A DNA stretch of 46,983 nucleotides from Candidatus Gastranaerophilales bacterium (GCA_944323945.1 CALUUL010000008.1:1-46983); one strand, 5' to 3'; positions 1-8,958 are shown, counted from the stretch's first letter. Made by a program: numbers and translations. The notes: a model not told the origin generated them from the sequence alone.

Positions 1-1466
1 TTATTAACAGCTACAATAATTGGTACTTCTGCTGCTTTTGCGTGGTTTATAGCTTCTATTGTTTGAGGCATAATTCCATCATCTGCTGCAACTACTAATA
101 TTGCTATATCTGTAGCTCTTGCACCTCTTGCTCTCATCTCTGTAAAAGCTTCATGACCAGGCGTATCAACAAATACTATCTTCTTATTTTTGTCATTATC
201 CAAATATACAGAATATGCACCGATAGATTGTGTTATACCTCCTACTTCAGTTGATACTATTTTGTGTTTTGAAGCACGAATTGAATCTAAAAGCGTTGTT
301 TTACCATGATCTACGTGTCCCATAATACTTATTACGGGAGCTCTTGTTTCCAATAATGATTCATCAACTTCTTGTATCGCTTTTGCTTTTTCTTCTTTCT
401 CGAGCTCTTGCTGCATGTATTCTTCCAAGTCTTCTTCAAGAACTTCAAGTTCAAAATTTTCACAAATTTTCTTTTGTGTATCAACTGATATTACTTCATT
501 TACTGTTGTTAATATACCTTGCATCATTAAAAATTTAACTATATCTGCTGGTGTTTTCTTTATTTTTTCTGCTAATTCACCAACAGTTATTGGTTTATTT
601 ATTACAACTTGTGTTACAGTTTCTGCTGAATTATCATCTTTTGATTTTTTCTTATGTTTTTGAGTAATTGCTTTTTCTAAACTGATTAATTCTTGTTCTT
701 CTTCTTTATTTTTATATTGTTTTTTCTTTTCTTTTGGTCCTTTTTTCTTGAAAGCCGAATTTGGTGATGATTTTACGTCATATATTTCTTGTGAAATAAT
801 ATGATGTTGCAGTGGTTTTTTTGGTTGCTGTTCTTTATTACCTTCTGCTTTTCTTTCATCTGTTCTGTTTTTATCAAACGGTTTCCTTTCAGATCTATCA
901 GGTCTGCCTGCTTTGTCATTTTGATTGCGAGGCGGAAATTTTGAACCAATAGGTCTTTGTTCTTTTCTTTGATTGTTTCGGTCCTCTCTTGCTTGTTGCT
1001 TTGCAATCATTTCTTGTCGTCTTTTTTGTTGACTGTTACGGTTATTATATTCTAGTAAAGAACGAATTTGCGGAGTTTCTTCTTTTTTTTGTTCTTTTAT
1101 TGATTCTGTTTTTGTTTCTGGTATTTTTTCTTCACTTATGTTTTTCTCTCTTTGTGGTTGTATTTCATTTGTTTTATTGGGATTTATTGTGGACGTTTCA
1201 TTTTGTAGTTTGGTTGATATTTCTTTCTCTTCTTTGTTTACAGGTTTTACCTTCTTTATAACAAAAGCTTTCGGTTTCTTTACCTGTTCATTTCCTTTAT
1301 CTTTAGAAAATGAATTCCTTATTTTTTCTATTTGAGCAGGCAGTAAGTTACTTGAATGTGATTTTACTTTTATCCCTAACTTATTTTCAAGATATTCTAT
1401 AAAGTCTTTATTCGACATTTCATACTCTTTTGCCAGTTCATATACTCTTTTATTTTCAATTGCCAT
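1..1466 (-). CDS. infB: Translation initiation factor IF-2, 3' end outside window
   Basis: IF-2 is the GTPase that brings fMet-tRNA to the 30S subunit and promotes subunit joining. 488 codons are visible, and the frame stays open to the window edge, so the C-terminal part lies outside. Residues 1-50 form the IF2_N helix domain ([18 protein letters not shown]...). A long basic and acidic linker rich in K, Q, E and R follows, then a second IF2_N-like segment, then the G domain: G1 GHVDHGKTT near residue 383, G3 VDTPGHE, and [11 protein letters not shown]. The visible part ends at IIVAVN, just inside the NKxD motif. The ATG at 1466-1464 follows a weak GGGAAAA. It lies downstream of ylxR, the usual neighbour. 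Identity is certain; only the end is missing. Confidence 0.97.
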   Translation of the reverse strand, partial: MAIENKRVYELAKEYEMSNKDFIEYLENKLGIKVKSHSSNLLPAQIEKIRNSFSKDKGNEQVKKPKAFVIKKVKPVNKEEKEISTKLQNETSTINPNKTNEIQPQREKNISEEKIPETKTESIKEQKKEETPQIRSLLEYNNRNSQQKRRQEMIAKQQAREDRNNQRKEQRPIGSKFPPRNQNDKAGRPDRSERKPFDKNRTDERKAEGNKEQQPKKPLQHHIISQEIYDVKSSPNSAFKKKGPKEKKKQYKNKEEEQELISLEKAITQKHKKKSKDDNSAETVTQVVINKPITVGELAEKIKKTPADIVKFLMMQGILTTVNEVISVDTQKKICENFELEVLEEDLEEYMQQELEKEEKAKAIQEVDESLLETRAPVISIMGHVDHGKTTLLDSIRASKHKIVSTEVGGITQSIGAYSVYLDNDKNKKIVFVDTPGHEAFTEMRARGARATDIAILVVAADDGIMPQTIEAINHAKAAEVPIIVAVN

Positions 1467-1513
1467 TATATTTTCCCATTTTTTATACAACCATATTATA
1501 GTTGTAACACAAT

Positions 1514-1780
1514 TTACTTTTTTAGTACAGTATACAGTTCTTCTTTTATATTTTCGGGGAAATTTGCTCTTAGTGAATTTTCTATTCTCTTTTTCTTTAT
1601 GGCATTTGCAATACATTCTTCATTTTTACATATGTATACAGAACGTCCTGGTAATAGTAAATTATTGTTAATATTGATTTCACCTGTATTTCTGTTTTTA
1701 GTAATTCTTATTAATTCTTCTTTATTTTTATACTTTCTACAAGAAACGCATTGTCTTAGAAATTTTCTTTCAGGTTTCAA
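1514..1780 (-). CDS. rnpM: YlxR/RnpM family RNA-binding protein
   Basis: This 88-residue protein belongs to the YlxR (DUF448) family. Members bind RNA, and in Bacillus the protein has been reported to modulate RNase P (RnpM). The family marks are [18 protein letters not shown] near the N-terminus and the GRSVYIC motif in the middle, with a second cysteine pair shortly after. The start is TTG at 1780-1778, overlapping the TGA of the upstream PurD-like gene in a TTGA junction, with AAGGAT about nine bases upstream; no in-frame ATG would keep the family N-terminus. ylxR normally sits between nusA and infB. Here infB follows, but the upstream gene is not nusA. Family assignment is firm; function is by family. 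Confidence 0.9.
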   Translation of the reverse strand: MKPERKFLRQCVSCRKYKNKEELIRITKNRNTGEININNNLLLPGRSVYICKNEECIANAIKKKRIENSLRANFPENIKEELYTVLKK

Positions 1781-2931
1781 AGTTCTGATATCCTTTTTTC
1801 TTTTTTTATTATCTCTTTGTATGTTTCTTTGTTACATATTGTCTCTATGTATTCAATTATTTGCTCTTTTGCATAATTTAATGTTGATGCTGTATTTGTT
1901 ATTATACAATTTCTTTCATCTATGCTTTCAGTAAATTCGTGTTCTTTGTTTTTTATTTTTGTTTTATCAATTACTATTGTATATGAATATTTATCATTTA
2001 GTTCAATATAATCGTGATTATCAGCAAGATATCCGTTTGTAGTATCGTATAAAAGTTTTAGTAAATCTTCATTCAGTAGTGATAAATAAGCTTGAAAATC
2101 ATATTCTTGAAATCCATTATAAAATTCTAGTATATAGAAGTTATCTTTGAATATTTTTGTTTTTAGACCAATAATTCCCGTATAATTTCCTGCATATTTT
2201 GATATATCATCAAGAAGCGGATATATCGAAGTTCTAAGTATTCTTATAATCATTTCTTCTGATAATTTTGAACTTGGTGCGGTTATTGTTGAAAAATTGT
2301 CGCATTTATTTCTTTCTATTGAAATTAAAGGTAAGGCATTAAATCCATCTGTAATAAAATATAAATATATTGGTTCTATATCTATATGGTTTTCTATTAC
2401 AACTCTTTCATTGTTGTTTTCGAATATTTTTTGTAAACCCTGTTTTGCCTTTGAAAAGGTCTCATATACTTTAGCTTTTCTTTCAAGCAGAGTAAAATCG
2501 TTTCCTATGACTATTGGAAATTTTGAATTCCTTACATAGTCTATTGCTAAATTTTCTCTGTCAAATATACCAAATTTAGGTGTACTGATTTTTAATTTGT
2601 ACATTATTTTTTTTGCAATACTGTTAAAATAAGTTATTCTGGCTGCCTCTGCAAAAGGTGCAAATATTTGAAAACATTCTTTTTTGAAGTTGTCTGCTAT
2701 TCCATTGATAATTGCAAGTTGTGATGTTACTATTGTAAATTCTATTTGATTGTATTTTACAAAATCACATATAGCATTTACATCATTTTCCCTTATATTT
2801 ATTGGGGTGAATGACTTATCTTCTGTTTTGTCCAACAATGTCATATATATATCATGAGTATTATCTTGCAACTTTATATACTGCGCAAGTATCATTGCAT
2901 TAAGATCTGAGCCTACAATTAATATTTTCAT
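1777..2931 (-). CDS. PurD-like ATP-grasp protein with degenerate active site
   Basis: This 384-residue protein has the overall plan of phosphoribosylamine-glycine ligase (PurD). It has an N-terminal KILIVGSDLNA segment, a VTSQLAIINGIAD stretch (residues 68-80) aligning with the PurD VVGPEAPLVAGI region, and FAPFAEAARI (90-99) matching FGPSAEAARL. The C-terminal part matches the GVLYAGLMLT...VLEFN region. The signature residues are gone: the glycine-rich KADGLAAGKG loop reads IGNDFTLLERK (142-152), NTGGMG is STITAPS, and the magnesium/ATP motif NxRFGDPETQ is YNGFQEYDFQ (271-280). Catalysis as GAR synthetase is therefore unlikely. It lies between aroH and ylxR, and its stop overlaps the ylxR TTG. 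I infer a pseudoenzyme or a protein with an altered function. Confidence 0.7.
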   Translation of the reverse strand: MKILIVGSDLNAMILAQYIKLQDNTHDIYMTLLDKTEDKSFTPINIRENDVNAICDFVKYNQIEFTIVTSQLAIINGIADNFKKECFQIFAPFAEAARITYFNSIAKKIMYKLKISTPKFGIFDRENLAIDYVRNSKFPIVIGNDFTLLERKAKVYETFSKAKQGLQKIFENNNERVVIENHIDIEPIYLYFITDGFNALPLISIERNKCDNFSTITAPSSKLSEEMIIRILRTSIYPLLDDISKYAGNYTGIIGLKTKIFKDNFYILEFYNGFQEYDFQAYLSLLNEDLLKLLYDTTNGYLADNHDYIELNDKYSYTIVIDKTKIKNKEHEFTESIDERNCIITNTASTLNYAKEQIIEYIETICNKETYKEIIKKEKRISEL

Positions 2932-2934
2932 ATT

Positions 2935-3300
2935 TTACTTTAAATCTTTTCTTAATTTCTCAGCACCTTTTAAATATACATGTTTTATCTCATTTTGTGC
3001 AAGGTCTGTATTGATTACAATAAGAATTCTTAAACATTTCGGTAGTGAACCATTGATGTTTAATTCTTGCACGCACATCATTGGTACATTTTTCCAAGTT
3101 TCGAATTCTTCTCGGGCAAATTTAGCTGGATATGCTGCATCTAAATCTTTTGTCATTGTGAATATTACGTTTGATATCTCAGTATCTTGATATTTATTTT
3201 TTTTCTTTATTTCTGAAATAAGTTCGATTGTAGCTTTCTTTATTTCGTCAATACTGTTTGAATCTACTGTAATTGCACCTCTTATGCCTCGTTGATACAT
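2935..3300 (-). CDS. aroH: Chorismate mutase, AroH type
   Basis: This 121-residue protein matches monofunctional AroH chorismate mutase, which converts chorismate to prephenate for phenylalanine and tyrosine synthesis. Visible marks are the N-terminal RGIRGAITVDSNS, the VPMMCVQELNINGSLPKCLR block that carries the active-site glutamate and arginine, and the terminal HVYLKGAEKLRKDL. The ATG at 3300-3298 is chosen because GGAG lies eight bases upstream inside the end of fmt. A TTG four codons earlier would lose that site. It sits four bases upstream of the PurD-like gene and directly after fmt, so it is co-transcribed with translation genes, an unusual place for an aromatic amino acid gene. Confidence 0.92.
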   Translation of the reverse strand: MYQRGIRGAITVDSNSIDEIKKATIELISEIKKKNKYQDTEISNVIFTMTKDLDAAYPAKFAREEFETWKNVPMMCVQELNINGSLPKCLRILIVINTDLAQNEIKHVYLKGAEKLRKDLK

Positions 3301-3301
3301 T

Positions 3302-4243
3302 TTATTCTCCAACTTTCATATTTGCTTTTATTTTTATTCCGTTTGCAAAATCAAAGGCGTTCATTATACCCTTACTTTCCGGTTTTACTTTTGTTATTAA
3401 TATGCAGCCTTCACCTGTATTTATTTCAATTCCATCTTTTGAAACGGATGTTACAGTTCCGCAGCTTAAATTACTTTTTCTATTTGTTAATCTCGTTTCA
3501 AGTATTTTTATTATTTTATTATTTATTATTGTATATGCACAAGGAAAATCTACCATTGAACGTACTTGATTATGGATACATTCTGAAGTTTTCTTCCAGT
3601 CGATTAATCCATCTTGTTTACTAAATTTTTTTGCTATTGTTACACCTTCGCTGCATTGTTTTTGTGGAATTAATTCTCCTGTATATAAACCTTTCAATGT
3701 TGAACAAATAAGTTTTGGGGATTTCTTGCAAATAATTTCTTTTAATTCAATATCAGTCATGTTTTCTGTTATTGTTATTTCTTGAGTTTCACAAATATCA
3801 CCTGCATCAAGTTCAAGTACTGTTAACATTGTTGTTATGCCTGTAATTTTATCTCCATTGTATATACATCTTTGTATAGGATTCGCTCCTCTATATTTTG
3901 GAAGTAATGAGGCGTGTAAATTTATAGTTGAATACTTTGGTATGTCTAAAACTTCTTGTGACAATATTTGTCCGAATGCAAACGTGACAATGAAATCAGG
4001 TTTTAGATTTTTTAATATTTCAATTAATTCAATATCTTTACTTATTTTTTCAGTTTGATAGCAAGGAATATTATTTTCCATAGCAAAAACTTTTACAGGC
4101 GGAGGTGTTACTTTATTTCCTCTTCCTTTTGGTCTATCCGGTTGTGTTACAACAGCAAGAAGATTAATTTCGCTATTTTTATATAATTCTTCCAAACTTT
4201 TTACGGCAATGTCAGGTGTTGCCATATATACTATATTAATCAA
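3302..4243 (-). CDS. fmt: Methionyl-tRNA formyltransferase
   Basis: Fmt formylates initiator Met-tRNA using 10-formyltetrahydrofolate. The 313 residues include the N-terminal IVYMATPDIAVKSL, VTQPDRPKGRGNKV, the catalytic region NLHASLLPKYRGANPIQ, and LDAGDI with the catalytic aspartate. The C-terminal tRNA-binding domain begins near IDWKKTSECIHNQVRSM. The start is TTG at 4243-4241, overlapping the def stop TGA (TTGA). A full AGGAGG sits six bases upstream inside the last codons of def, so translation is probably coupled to def. def-fmt is the classical order, and the two enzymes add and remove the same formyl group. A second, more divergent family member lies at 25455-26402. Confidence 0.97.
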   Translation of the reverse strand: MINIVYMATPDIAVKSLEELYKNSEINLLAVVTQPDRPKGRGNKVTPPPVKVFAMENNIPCYQTEKISKDIELIEILKNLKPDFIVTFAFGQILSQEVLDIPKYSTINLHASLLPKYRGANPIQRCIYNGDKITGITTMLTVLELDAGDICETQEITITENMTDIELKEIICKKSPKLICSTLKGLYTGELIPQKQCSEGVTIAKKFSKQDGLIDWKKTSECIHNQVRSMVDFPCAYTIINNKIIKILETRLTNRKSNLSCGTVTSVSKDGIEINTGEGCILITKVKPESKGIMNAFDFANGIKIKANMKVGE

Positions 4244-4824
4244 TTATTTACCTCCTGTTGAGGATTTTTTTGTATTTCTTCTTCCAGTTCTTTCTCCTCT
4301 AAAAGGTAATTTGCATCAACTCCACCAAGTCCCTTCTCGGATAATATTTTATCTGTTTCAAAACGGTTTCTGCAATGGTCTATGAATAATATTCCGTCTA
4401 AATGATCAAATTCATGTTGAATGGCTCTTGCTAAAAGTGAACCGTCTTTAACTTCTAATATAAATGGTTTACCTTTTATATCAAGTGCTTTTATTTTTAC
4501 TGATTTATACCTTCTTACGTTAGTATAAGCTTCAGGAAAACTTAAACAGCCTTCGTATGAATTTATAGCTCCTTCTTTTTTTATTATTTTAGGATTTATA
4601 AAAGTAATAGGATTCATTGTTTTGGGATCTGTTCCTACATCTATTACAAAAACTCTTATATTTTCGCCAATTTGTGGCGCTGCAAGTCCAACACCATTCG
4701 TTGCATACATTGTATCGTATAGATCATCAACTAAAATTTGTACTTTTTTTGATATTTTATGAACTTCTTTTGATTTTTCTCTTAAAGAAGGTGTTCCATA
4801 CTTAACTATTTTTCTTACTGTCAT
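4240..4824 (-). CDS. def: Peptide deformylase
   Basis: Def removes the formyl group from the N-terminus of new proteins. All three metal-site motifs are present: GVGLAAPQIG, EGCLSFPEAY (cysteine ligand) and QHEFDHLDG (two histidine ligands and the catalytic glutamate). At 194 residues it is slightly longer than many relatives because of an acidic, glutamate-rich tail (EEKELEEEIQKNP). Its ATG shares bases with the TAA of the upstream transferase gene (TAATG). Its own end contains the ribosome binding site of fmt. The start agrees with the usual family start (VRKIVKYGTPSLR). Identity is secure. Confidence 0.97.
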   Translation of the reverse strand: MTVRKIVKYGTPSLREKSKEVHKISKKVQILVDDLYDTMYATNGVGLAAPQIGENIRVFVIDVGTDPKTMNPITFINPKIIKKEGAINSYEGCLSFPEAYTNVRRYKSVKIKALDIKGKPFILEVKDGSLLARAIQHEFDHLDGILFIDHCRNRFETDKILSEKGLGGVDANYLLEEKELEEEIQKNPQQEVNN

Positions 4825-5879
4825 TAGTCTGTCTTTCCTTCGCCAAATTTTGCATGTCTATTTAAAATAATCATTACAGTAGATATTATAACAGCATATA
4901 AGAAGTATTTTGTAGTATCGGATGCTGCAATATAAGTTGCAATACCACCCATTACTATTGAAAATGCTACTAAAATCAATACTGCTTTATTTTGTGAAAA
5001 TCCAAATTTTAAGAGCTTGTGATGTATATGTTCTGCATCTGCAACAAATGGTGATGTTCCTTTTAATATTCTTCTTAATGATGAAAAAGTAATATCCAAT
5101 ATCGGTACTGCTAATATCAACAGAGGTACATACATTTTTATATCTGTTGCTTTCATTTGATACATTATTGATAATACAGAAAGCAAAAAGCCTGCAAATA
5201 ATGCCCCTGAATCCCCCATGAAAATTTTCGCTGGATGAAAATTATATGTTAAAAAACCCAGCATTGAACCGGCTAAGATAAATGCAATTAATGAACTTAC
5301 ATTGTCAGATGGAACAAGTGCTACAGCTATTAGTCCTAATGTTACAGAACTTACTGTTATCACAGAACCTGCTAAACCGTCAACTCCATCTATAAAATTA
5401 ACTGCATTGCTAATGCCTACAATCCACGCAATTGTCCCGAAATAAGATAAGATTGGATGTAATTCGACTAGTCCTATAAAAGGAATAAATATTGTGGTTA
5501 TTTTTACTCCTAAGCAAAAAACAATTGATGCTATTGTAATTTGGTTTATAAATTTAAATTTTGCCCCCAAGCCGTATATATCATCGACTAGACCTAAAAG
5601 AAAAATTAATGAACTTCCTAATAATAGTCCTGATAATAAAGAACGATGAGGGTAATAACTTAACAATATTAATGAAAAGAATGATAGTATTGAGCATATC
5701 CAAATAGCAACACCACCTAATCTTGGTATTGGATGTGAATGTATCTTCCTTTCATTTGGTTTATCCATTAATCCTTTTTTCTCTGAATATGCAATTACTA
5801 ATGGGACAATAAATAATCCCAAGATAAATGCAATAACTGTTCCTATTATGTTTGCTTCTGATAATTGTAAGAAAGTCAT
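4824..5879 (-). CDS. wecA: Undecaprenyl-phosphate GlcNAc-1-phosphate transferase, WecA/TagO type
   Basis: This membrane enzyme transfers a sugar-1-phosphate from a UDP-sugar to undecaprenyl phosphate, starting a surface polysaccharide. The 351 residues contain about ten hydrophobic segments. Motifs are KPNERKIHSHPIPRLGG, the aspartate pair LGLVDDIYGLG, NAVNFIDGVDGLAG, FMGDSGALFAG, and the histidine signature DAEHIHHKLL typical of the WecA/TagO branch rather than MraY. The ATG at 5879 follows AAGGAT within the end of glyA, two bases after the glyA stop. The rhamnose operon at 13908-17124 and manC may supply sugars for the same polymer. Acceptor and donor specificity (GlcNAc or another HexNAc) is inferred from the family. 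Confidence 0.9.
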   Translation of the reverse strand: MTFLQLSEANIIGTVIAFILGLFIVPLVIAYSEKKGLMDKPNERKIHSHPIPRLGGVAIWICSILSFFSLILLSYYPHRSLLSGLLLGSSLIFLLGLVDDIYGLGAKFKFINQITIASIVFCLGVKITTIFIPFIGLVELHPILSYFGTIAWIVGISNAVNFIDGVDGLAGSVITVSSVTLGLIAVALVPSDNVSSLIAFILAGSMLGFLTYNFHPAKIFMGDSGALFAGFLLSVLSIMYQMKATDIKMYVPLLILAVPILDITFSSLRRILKGTSPFVADAEHIHHKLLKFGFSQNKAVLILVAFSIVMGGIATYIAASDTTKYFLYAVIISTVMIILNRHAKFGEGKTD

Positions 5880-5881
5880 AA

Positions 5882-7129
5882 TTAATCCTTATATAATGGG
5901 TATTTTTTGCAAAGTTTTAATGAACGTTCTCTTAGTTCTTTTATCTTTGCCTCATTTTTTGTATCTGAAATTTTTACTGCTTCGGCTATGATTTTACCTA
6001 CTTCAATCATTTCTTCCTCTTTAAATCCTCTTGTTGTCATAGCTGGTGTTCCTAATCTTACCCCGCTTGTTACAAATGGACTTTGAGGATCATTAGGAAC
6101 TGTGTTCTTGTTTGCTGTTATTCCCACAAGTTCTAGCATATTAGCTATATCTTTACCTGTTTTATTAAATTTTCTTAAATCAAGAGTCATTAAGTGGTTT
6201 TCTGTTCCATTTCCGACTATATCAAGACCTTCATCCATTAATGATTTTGCAAGTGCTTTTGCATTTATTTTGACTTGTTTTGCATATATTTTAAAATCAT
6301 CAGATAAAGCTTCTTTTAATGCAATAGCTTTACCTGCAATAATGTGTTCTAATGGACCACCTTGAATACCTGGAAAAACTGCTTTATCGATTCCAAGTGC
6401 GTGTTCTTTTTTACACATTATTATTCCGCCTCTTGGTCCTCTTAATGTTTTGTGCGTTGTTGTTGTTACGAAATCTGCATATGGAAATGGACTTGGGTGT
6501 TCACCTGTTGCTACTAAAGCTGCAATATGAGCTATATCTGCAAGAAGTAAAGCTCCGACTTCGTCAGCTATCTCTTTGAATTTTTTGAAATCTATAACTT
6601 TTGAATAATTGCTGGCTCCACAAATAATAAGTTTTGGTTTATGTTTATGAGCCATTTCTCTTACATTATTGTAGTCAATTTCTCCTTCATCATTAATTCC
6701 GTATGAAACAATATTAAAGTATAAACCGGAGAAGTTAACCGGTGAACCGTGCGATAAGTGTCCGCCATTTGATAAATCCATGCCCATTACTGTATCACCT
6801 GGTTTTAGTGCATACATAAATACAGCCATATTAGCTTGTGCACCACTATGTGGTTGTACATTGGCATGCTCTGCATTAAATAATTTTTTTGCTCTTTCTT
6901 GTGCCAGCTCTTCTATTTTATCAACATTGTCACATCCATTATAAAATCTTTTATATGGTTTACCTTCTGCATATTTGTTTGTTAATACACTTCCGCAAGC
7001 TGCCATTACTGCTGGTGAAGTGAAATTTTCACTTGCTATTAATTCAATTGTATTTTGCTGTCTTTTTAGTTCTTTTTCTATTAATTCAGCTACTTCTATA
7101 TCTGTTTTTTTTATTACGTCTAATTCCAT
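5882..7129 (-). CDS. glyA: Serine hydroxymethyltransferase
   Basis: GlyA is a pyridoxal-phosphate enzyme that converts serine and tetrahydrofolate to glycine and 5,10-methylene-tetrahydrofolate, the main cellular source of one-carbon units. The 415 residues cover the full family length, with [41 protein letters not shown] and the PLP-lysine motif [14 protein letters not shown]. The ATG at 7129 has GGGGAG upstream. It is the first gene of the minus-strand unit that runs to infB, and it faces dnaJ across a 133-base gap with a near-perfect 20-base inverted repeat (7161-7180). Its product feeds folate used by fmt in the same unit. Confidence 0.98.
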   Translation of the reverse strand: MELDVIKKTDIEVAELIEKELKRQQNTIELIASENFTSPAVMAACGSVLTNKYAEGKPYKRFYNGCDNVDKIEELAQERAKKLFNAEHANVQPHSGAQANMAVFMYALKPGDTVMGMDLSNGGHLSHGSPVNFSGLYFNIVSYGINDEGEIDYNNVREMAHKHKPKLIICGASNYSKVIDFKKFKEIADEVGALLLADIAHIAALVATGEHPSPFPYADFVTTTTHKTLRGPRGGIIMCKKEHALGIDKAVFPGIQGGPLEHIIAGKAIALKEALSDDFKIYAKQVKINAKALAKSLMDEGLDIVGNGTENHLMTLDLRKFNKTGKDIANMLELVGITANKNTVPNDPQSPFVTSGVRLGTPAMTTRGFKEEEMIEVGKIIAEAVKISDTKNEAKIKELRERSLKLCKKYPLYKD

Positions 7130-7160
7130 GTTAAACTCCCCAACCTATAATCTCTAAGCT

Positions 7161-7180
7161 AAATGTATTTTAATACATTT
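7161..7180. repeat. Inverted repeat in the glyA/dnaJ divergent gap
   Basis: Two perfect 9-base arms, AAATGTATT (7161-7169) and AATACATTT (7172-7180), surround a TT centre. A further TACATTT occurs near 7198. On the minus strand a possible -35 TTTACA (7186-7191) would place a -10 (TACATT) inside the repeat, so it could be an operator for glyA. It lacks the GC-rich stem of a terminator. AT-rich sequence makes chance palindromes common, so this is only a candidate. Confidence 0.4.
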
Positions 7181-7262
7181 TACTTGTAAAAAAAAGTACA
7201 TTTATTAAAAAAGAGTTTGATATTTTTTTTCTATTCCGTAAAATTAAAATAGGAGAGAGATT

Positions 7263-8303
7263 TTGGCTAATTATTATAATAAAGACTTATATAAAATTCT
7301 TGATGTCAATTATGATGCTACCCTTGAAGAAATAAAGCTTTCTTACCGTAAACTTGTAAGAATATATCATCCTGATGTTACAGGAAATGACTTGGGAATT
7401 AATAAATTCAAAGAAATTCAAGAAGCATATGAAATATTAATTGATACTGAAAAACGTAAAAAATATGATTTTCTTCGCGGATACTATAAAGAGAAAATTA
7501 AAAAAGAATATGAAACAACTGCAAAAAATAAGTACGAAGAATATATAAAAAAGGCGAAAAAAAACGCAAATAAGCCAGAAGCTTTCTCTAAATCAATAAA
7601 TGAAGCTTTAGATAATTTATTTCATTCCGGTAAACAGACATATAAAAAGCAGGAAGCAAAACAATCATCAGTGAATGGGGAAGATATAAATATTGATTTA
7701 ACAATATCTTGTTTTGAGGCCTTGGAAGGTACAAATCGAAAGGTTAATATATTACATACACAGCCTTGTCCGAAATGCGAAGGAAGAAGGTTTATAAATG
7801 GTGCTCAATGTAATATGTGTAATGGTACAGGACAACTCTCTTTACAAAAAAAAATTAATGTTAAAATACCGAAAGGAGTTTCTCAGGGTTCTAAAGTCCG
7901 AATAAAAAAAGAAGGAAATAAAGGACTAAATGGAGGTAAGGATGGTGATTTATATCTTATTATTAATGTAGATAAAAATCCTTATTTTGAAATAGAAGGT
8001 TTTAATATATTGTGTAATTTGCCTGTAACCCCTTTTGAAGCTGTTTTAGGTGCAGAAATTCCAATTACTGTTTTTAATCAAAAAATTAATGTAAAAATTC
8101 CTCCGATGACTTCTTCTGGTCAAAAGTTACGTCTGGCAGGTTTGGGTATTGAGAATAAATCTAAAACTAAAAAAGGTGATATTATTATTACTGTCCTTAT
8201 TAAGCTTCCTGAAAAACTTTCAGAAAAAGAAAAAGAACTTTATTCTCAGTTAAAGGAATTATCAAAAAGCGACATCAGAAAAGATATGAAAGATGCAAAG
8301 TAA
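7263..8303 (+). CDS. dnaJ: DnaJ-type chaperone with a reduced zinc-binding region
   Basis: This 346-residue J-domain protein would stimulate an Hsp70 ATPase and hand over substrates. The J domain spans residues 7-72, with HPD at 36-38. A lysine-rich linker follows instead of the usual Gly/Phe stretch. The zinc region has only two CxxC motifs, CPKC (169-172) and CNMC (183-186), where canonical DnaJ has four, so one zinc site is expected. The two C-terminal beta domains follow (VKIPKGVSQGSKVRIKKEG; NVKIPPMTSSGQKLRL). The start is TTG at 7263, seven bases after AGGAG. It overlaps queE by 11 bases. It may not be the main DnaJ of the cell; no dnaK or grpE is adjacent. Confidence 0.85.
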   Translation: MANYYNKDLYKILDVNYDATLEEIKLSYRKLVRIYHPDVTGNDLGINKFKEIQEAYEILIDTEKRKKYDFLRGYYKEKIKKEYETTAKNKYEEYIKKAKKNANKPEAFSKSINEALDNLFHSGKQTYKKQEAKQSSVNGEDINIDLTISCFEALEGTNRKVNILHTQPCPKCEGRRFINGAQCNMCNGTGQLSLQKKINVKIPKGVSQGSKVRIKKEGNKGLNGGKDGDLYLIINVDKNPYFEIEGFNILCNLPVTPFEAVLGAEIPITVFNQKINVKIPPMTSSGQKLRLAGLGIENKSKTKKGDIIITVLIKLPEKLSEKEKELYSQLKELSKSDIRKDMKDAK

Positions 8304-8958
8304 AGTATTTATAAAAGAAATTTTTGAATCTATACAAGGTGAAGGTCCATATATTGGTGTTAACCAGTTATTTATCAGGTTTTCTTCTTGTAATTTGAAT
8401 TGTGCATATTGTGATACTGATTTTAGAACAGATTTAAAAGAATATACTTTAGACGAACTTATTTTTGAAATAAACAAATATAAAAATATTCATTCAGTAA
8501 GTCTTACAGGTGGTGAACCTTTGATTGAATCTGATTTCCTTTCTGAATTGCTGAAAAAAGTGAATAAAAAAATATATTTGGAAACTAATGGAACTTTATA
8601 TAAGAATTTTGAAACAGTAATTGATTATATAGATATTGTTTCAATGGATATAAAATTGCCCTCGACTACAAAAATGCAACCACACTGGGAAGAACATGCA
8701 AAATTCATAGAAATAGCAAAAGAAAAAGAACTTTTTTTAAAAGTGGTTTTTGACACTAATATTACTGAAGATGAAATTAATAAAACTGTAAATCTTGCAA
8801 AGAAATATAATATACTTATTGTTTTACAACCTAAAATGGATGGTGAATATTTAAATTTAACTTCTGAATTTATCAATGAAACATATTACAGATTTATAAA
8901 TCTGTATCAAAATATAAGACTAATTCCTCAAGTTCATAAGTTTTTGAATGTAAGATAA
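8293..8958 (+). CDS. queE: 7-carboxy-7-deazaguanine synthase QueE
   Basis: QueE is a radical SAM enzyme that contracts 6-carboxytetrahydropterin to 7-carboxy-7-deazaguanine on the way to queuosine. At 221 residues it is compact, as expected. Marks are the N-terminal EIFESIQGEGPYIGVNQLF, the cluster motif CNLNCAYCD (CxxxCxxC), the SLTGGEPL motif and YLETNGT. The ATG at 8293 overlaps the end of dnaJ by 11 bases, which suggests coupled translation. No queC, queD or queF is next to it. FolE2, which can supply the shared precursor dihydroneopterin triphosphate, lies at 28725-29522. Confidence 0.95.
   Translation: MQSKVFIKEIFESIQGEGPYIGVNQLFIRFSSCNLNCAYCDTDFRTDLKEYTLDELIFEINKYKNIHSVSLTGGEPLIESDFLSELLKKVNKKIYLETNGTLYKNFETVIDYIDIVSMDIKLPSTTKMQPHWEEHAKFIEIAKEKELFLKVVFDTNITEDEINKTVNLAKKYNILIVLQPKMDGEYLNLTSEFINETYYRFINLYQNIRLIPQVHKFLNVR

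Noticed and set aside
773..1006. Open frame of 77 codons on the minus strand inside the infB linker
   Set aside because: It is an offset frame of the low-complexity K/E/Q-rich linker of IF-2; the infB frame is continuous through it.
1599..1934. Open frame of 111 codons on the plus strand opposite ylxR
   Set aside because: It is a leucine- and phenylalanine-rich antisense shadow of A-rich coding sequence, with no ribosome binding site, and spans two real genes.
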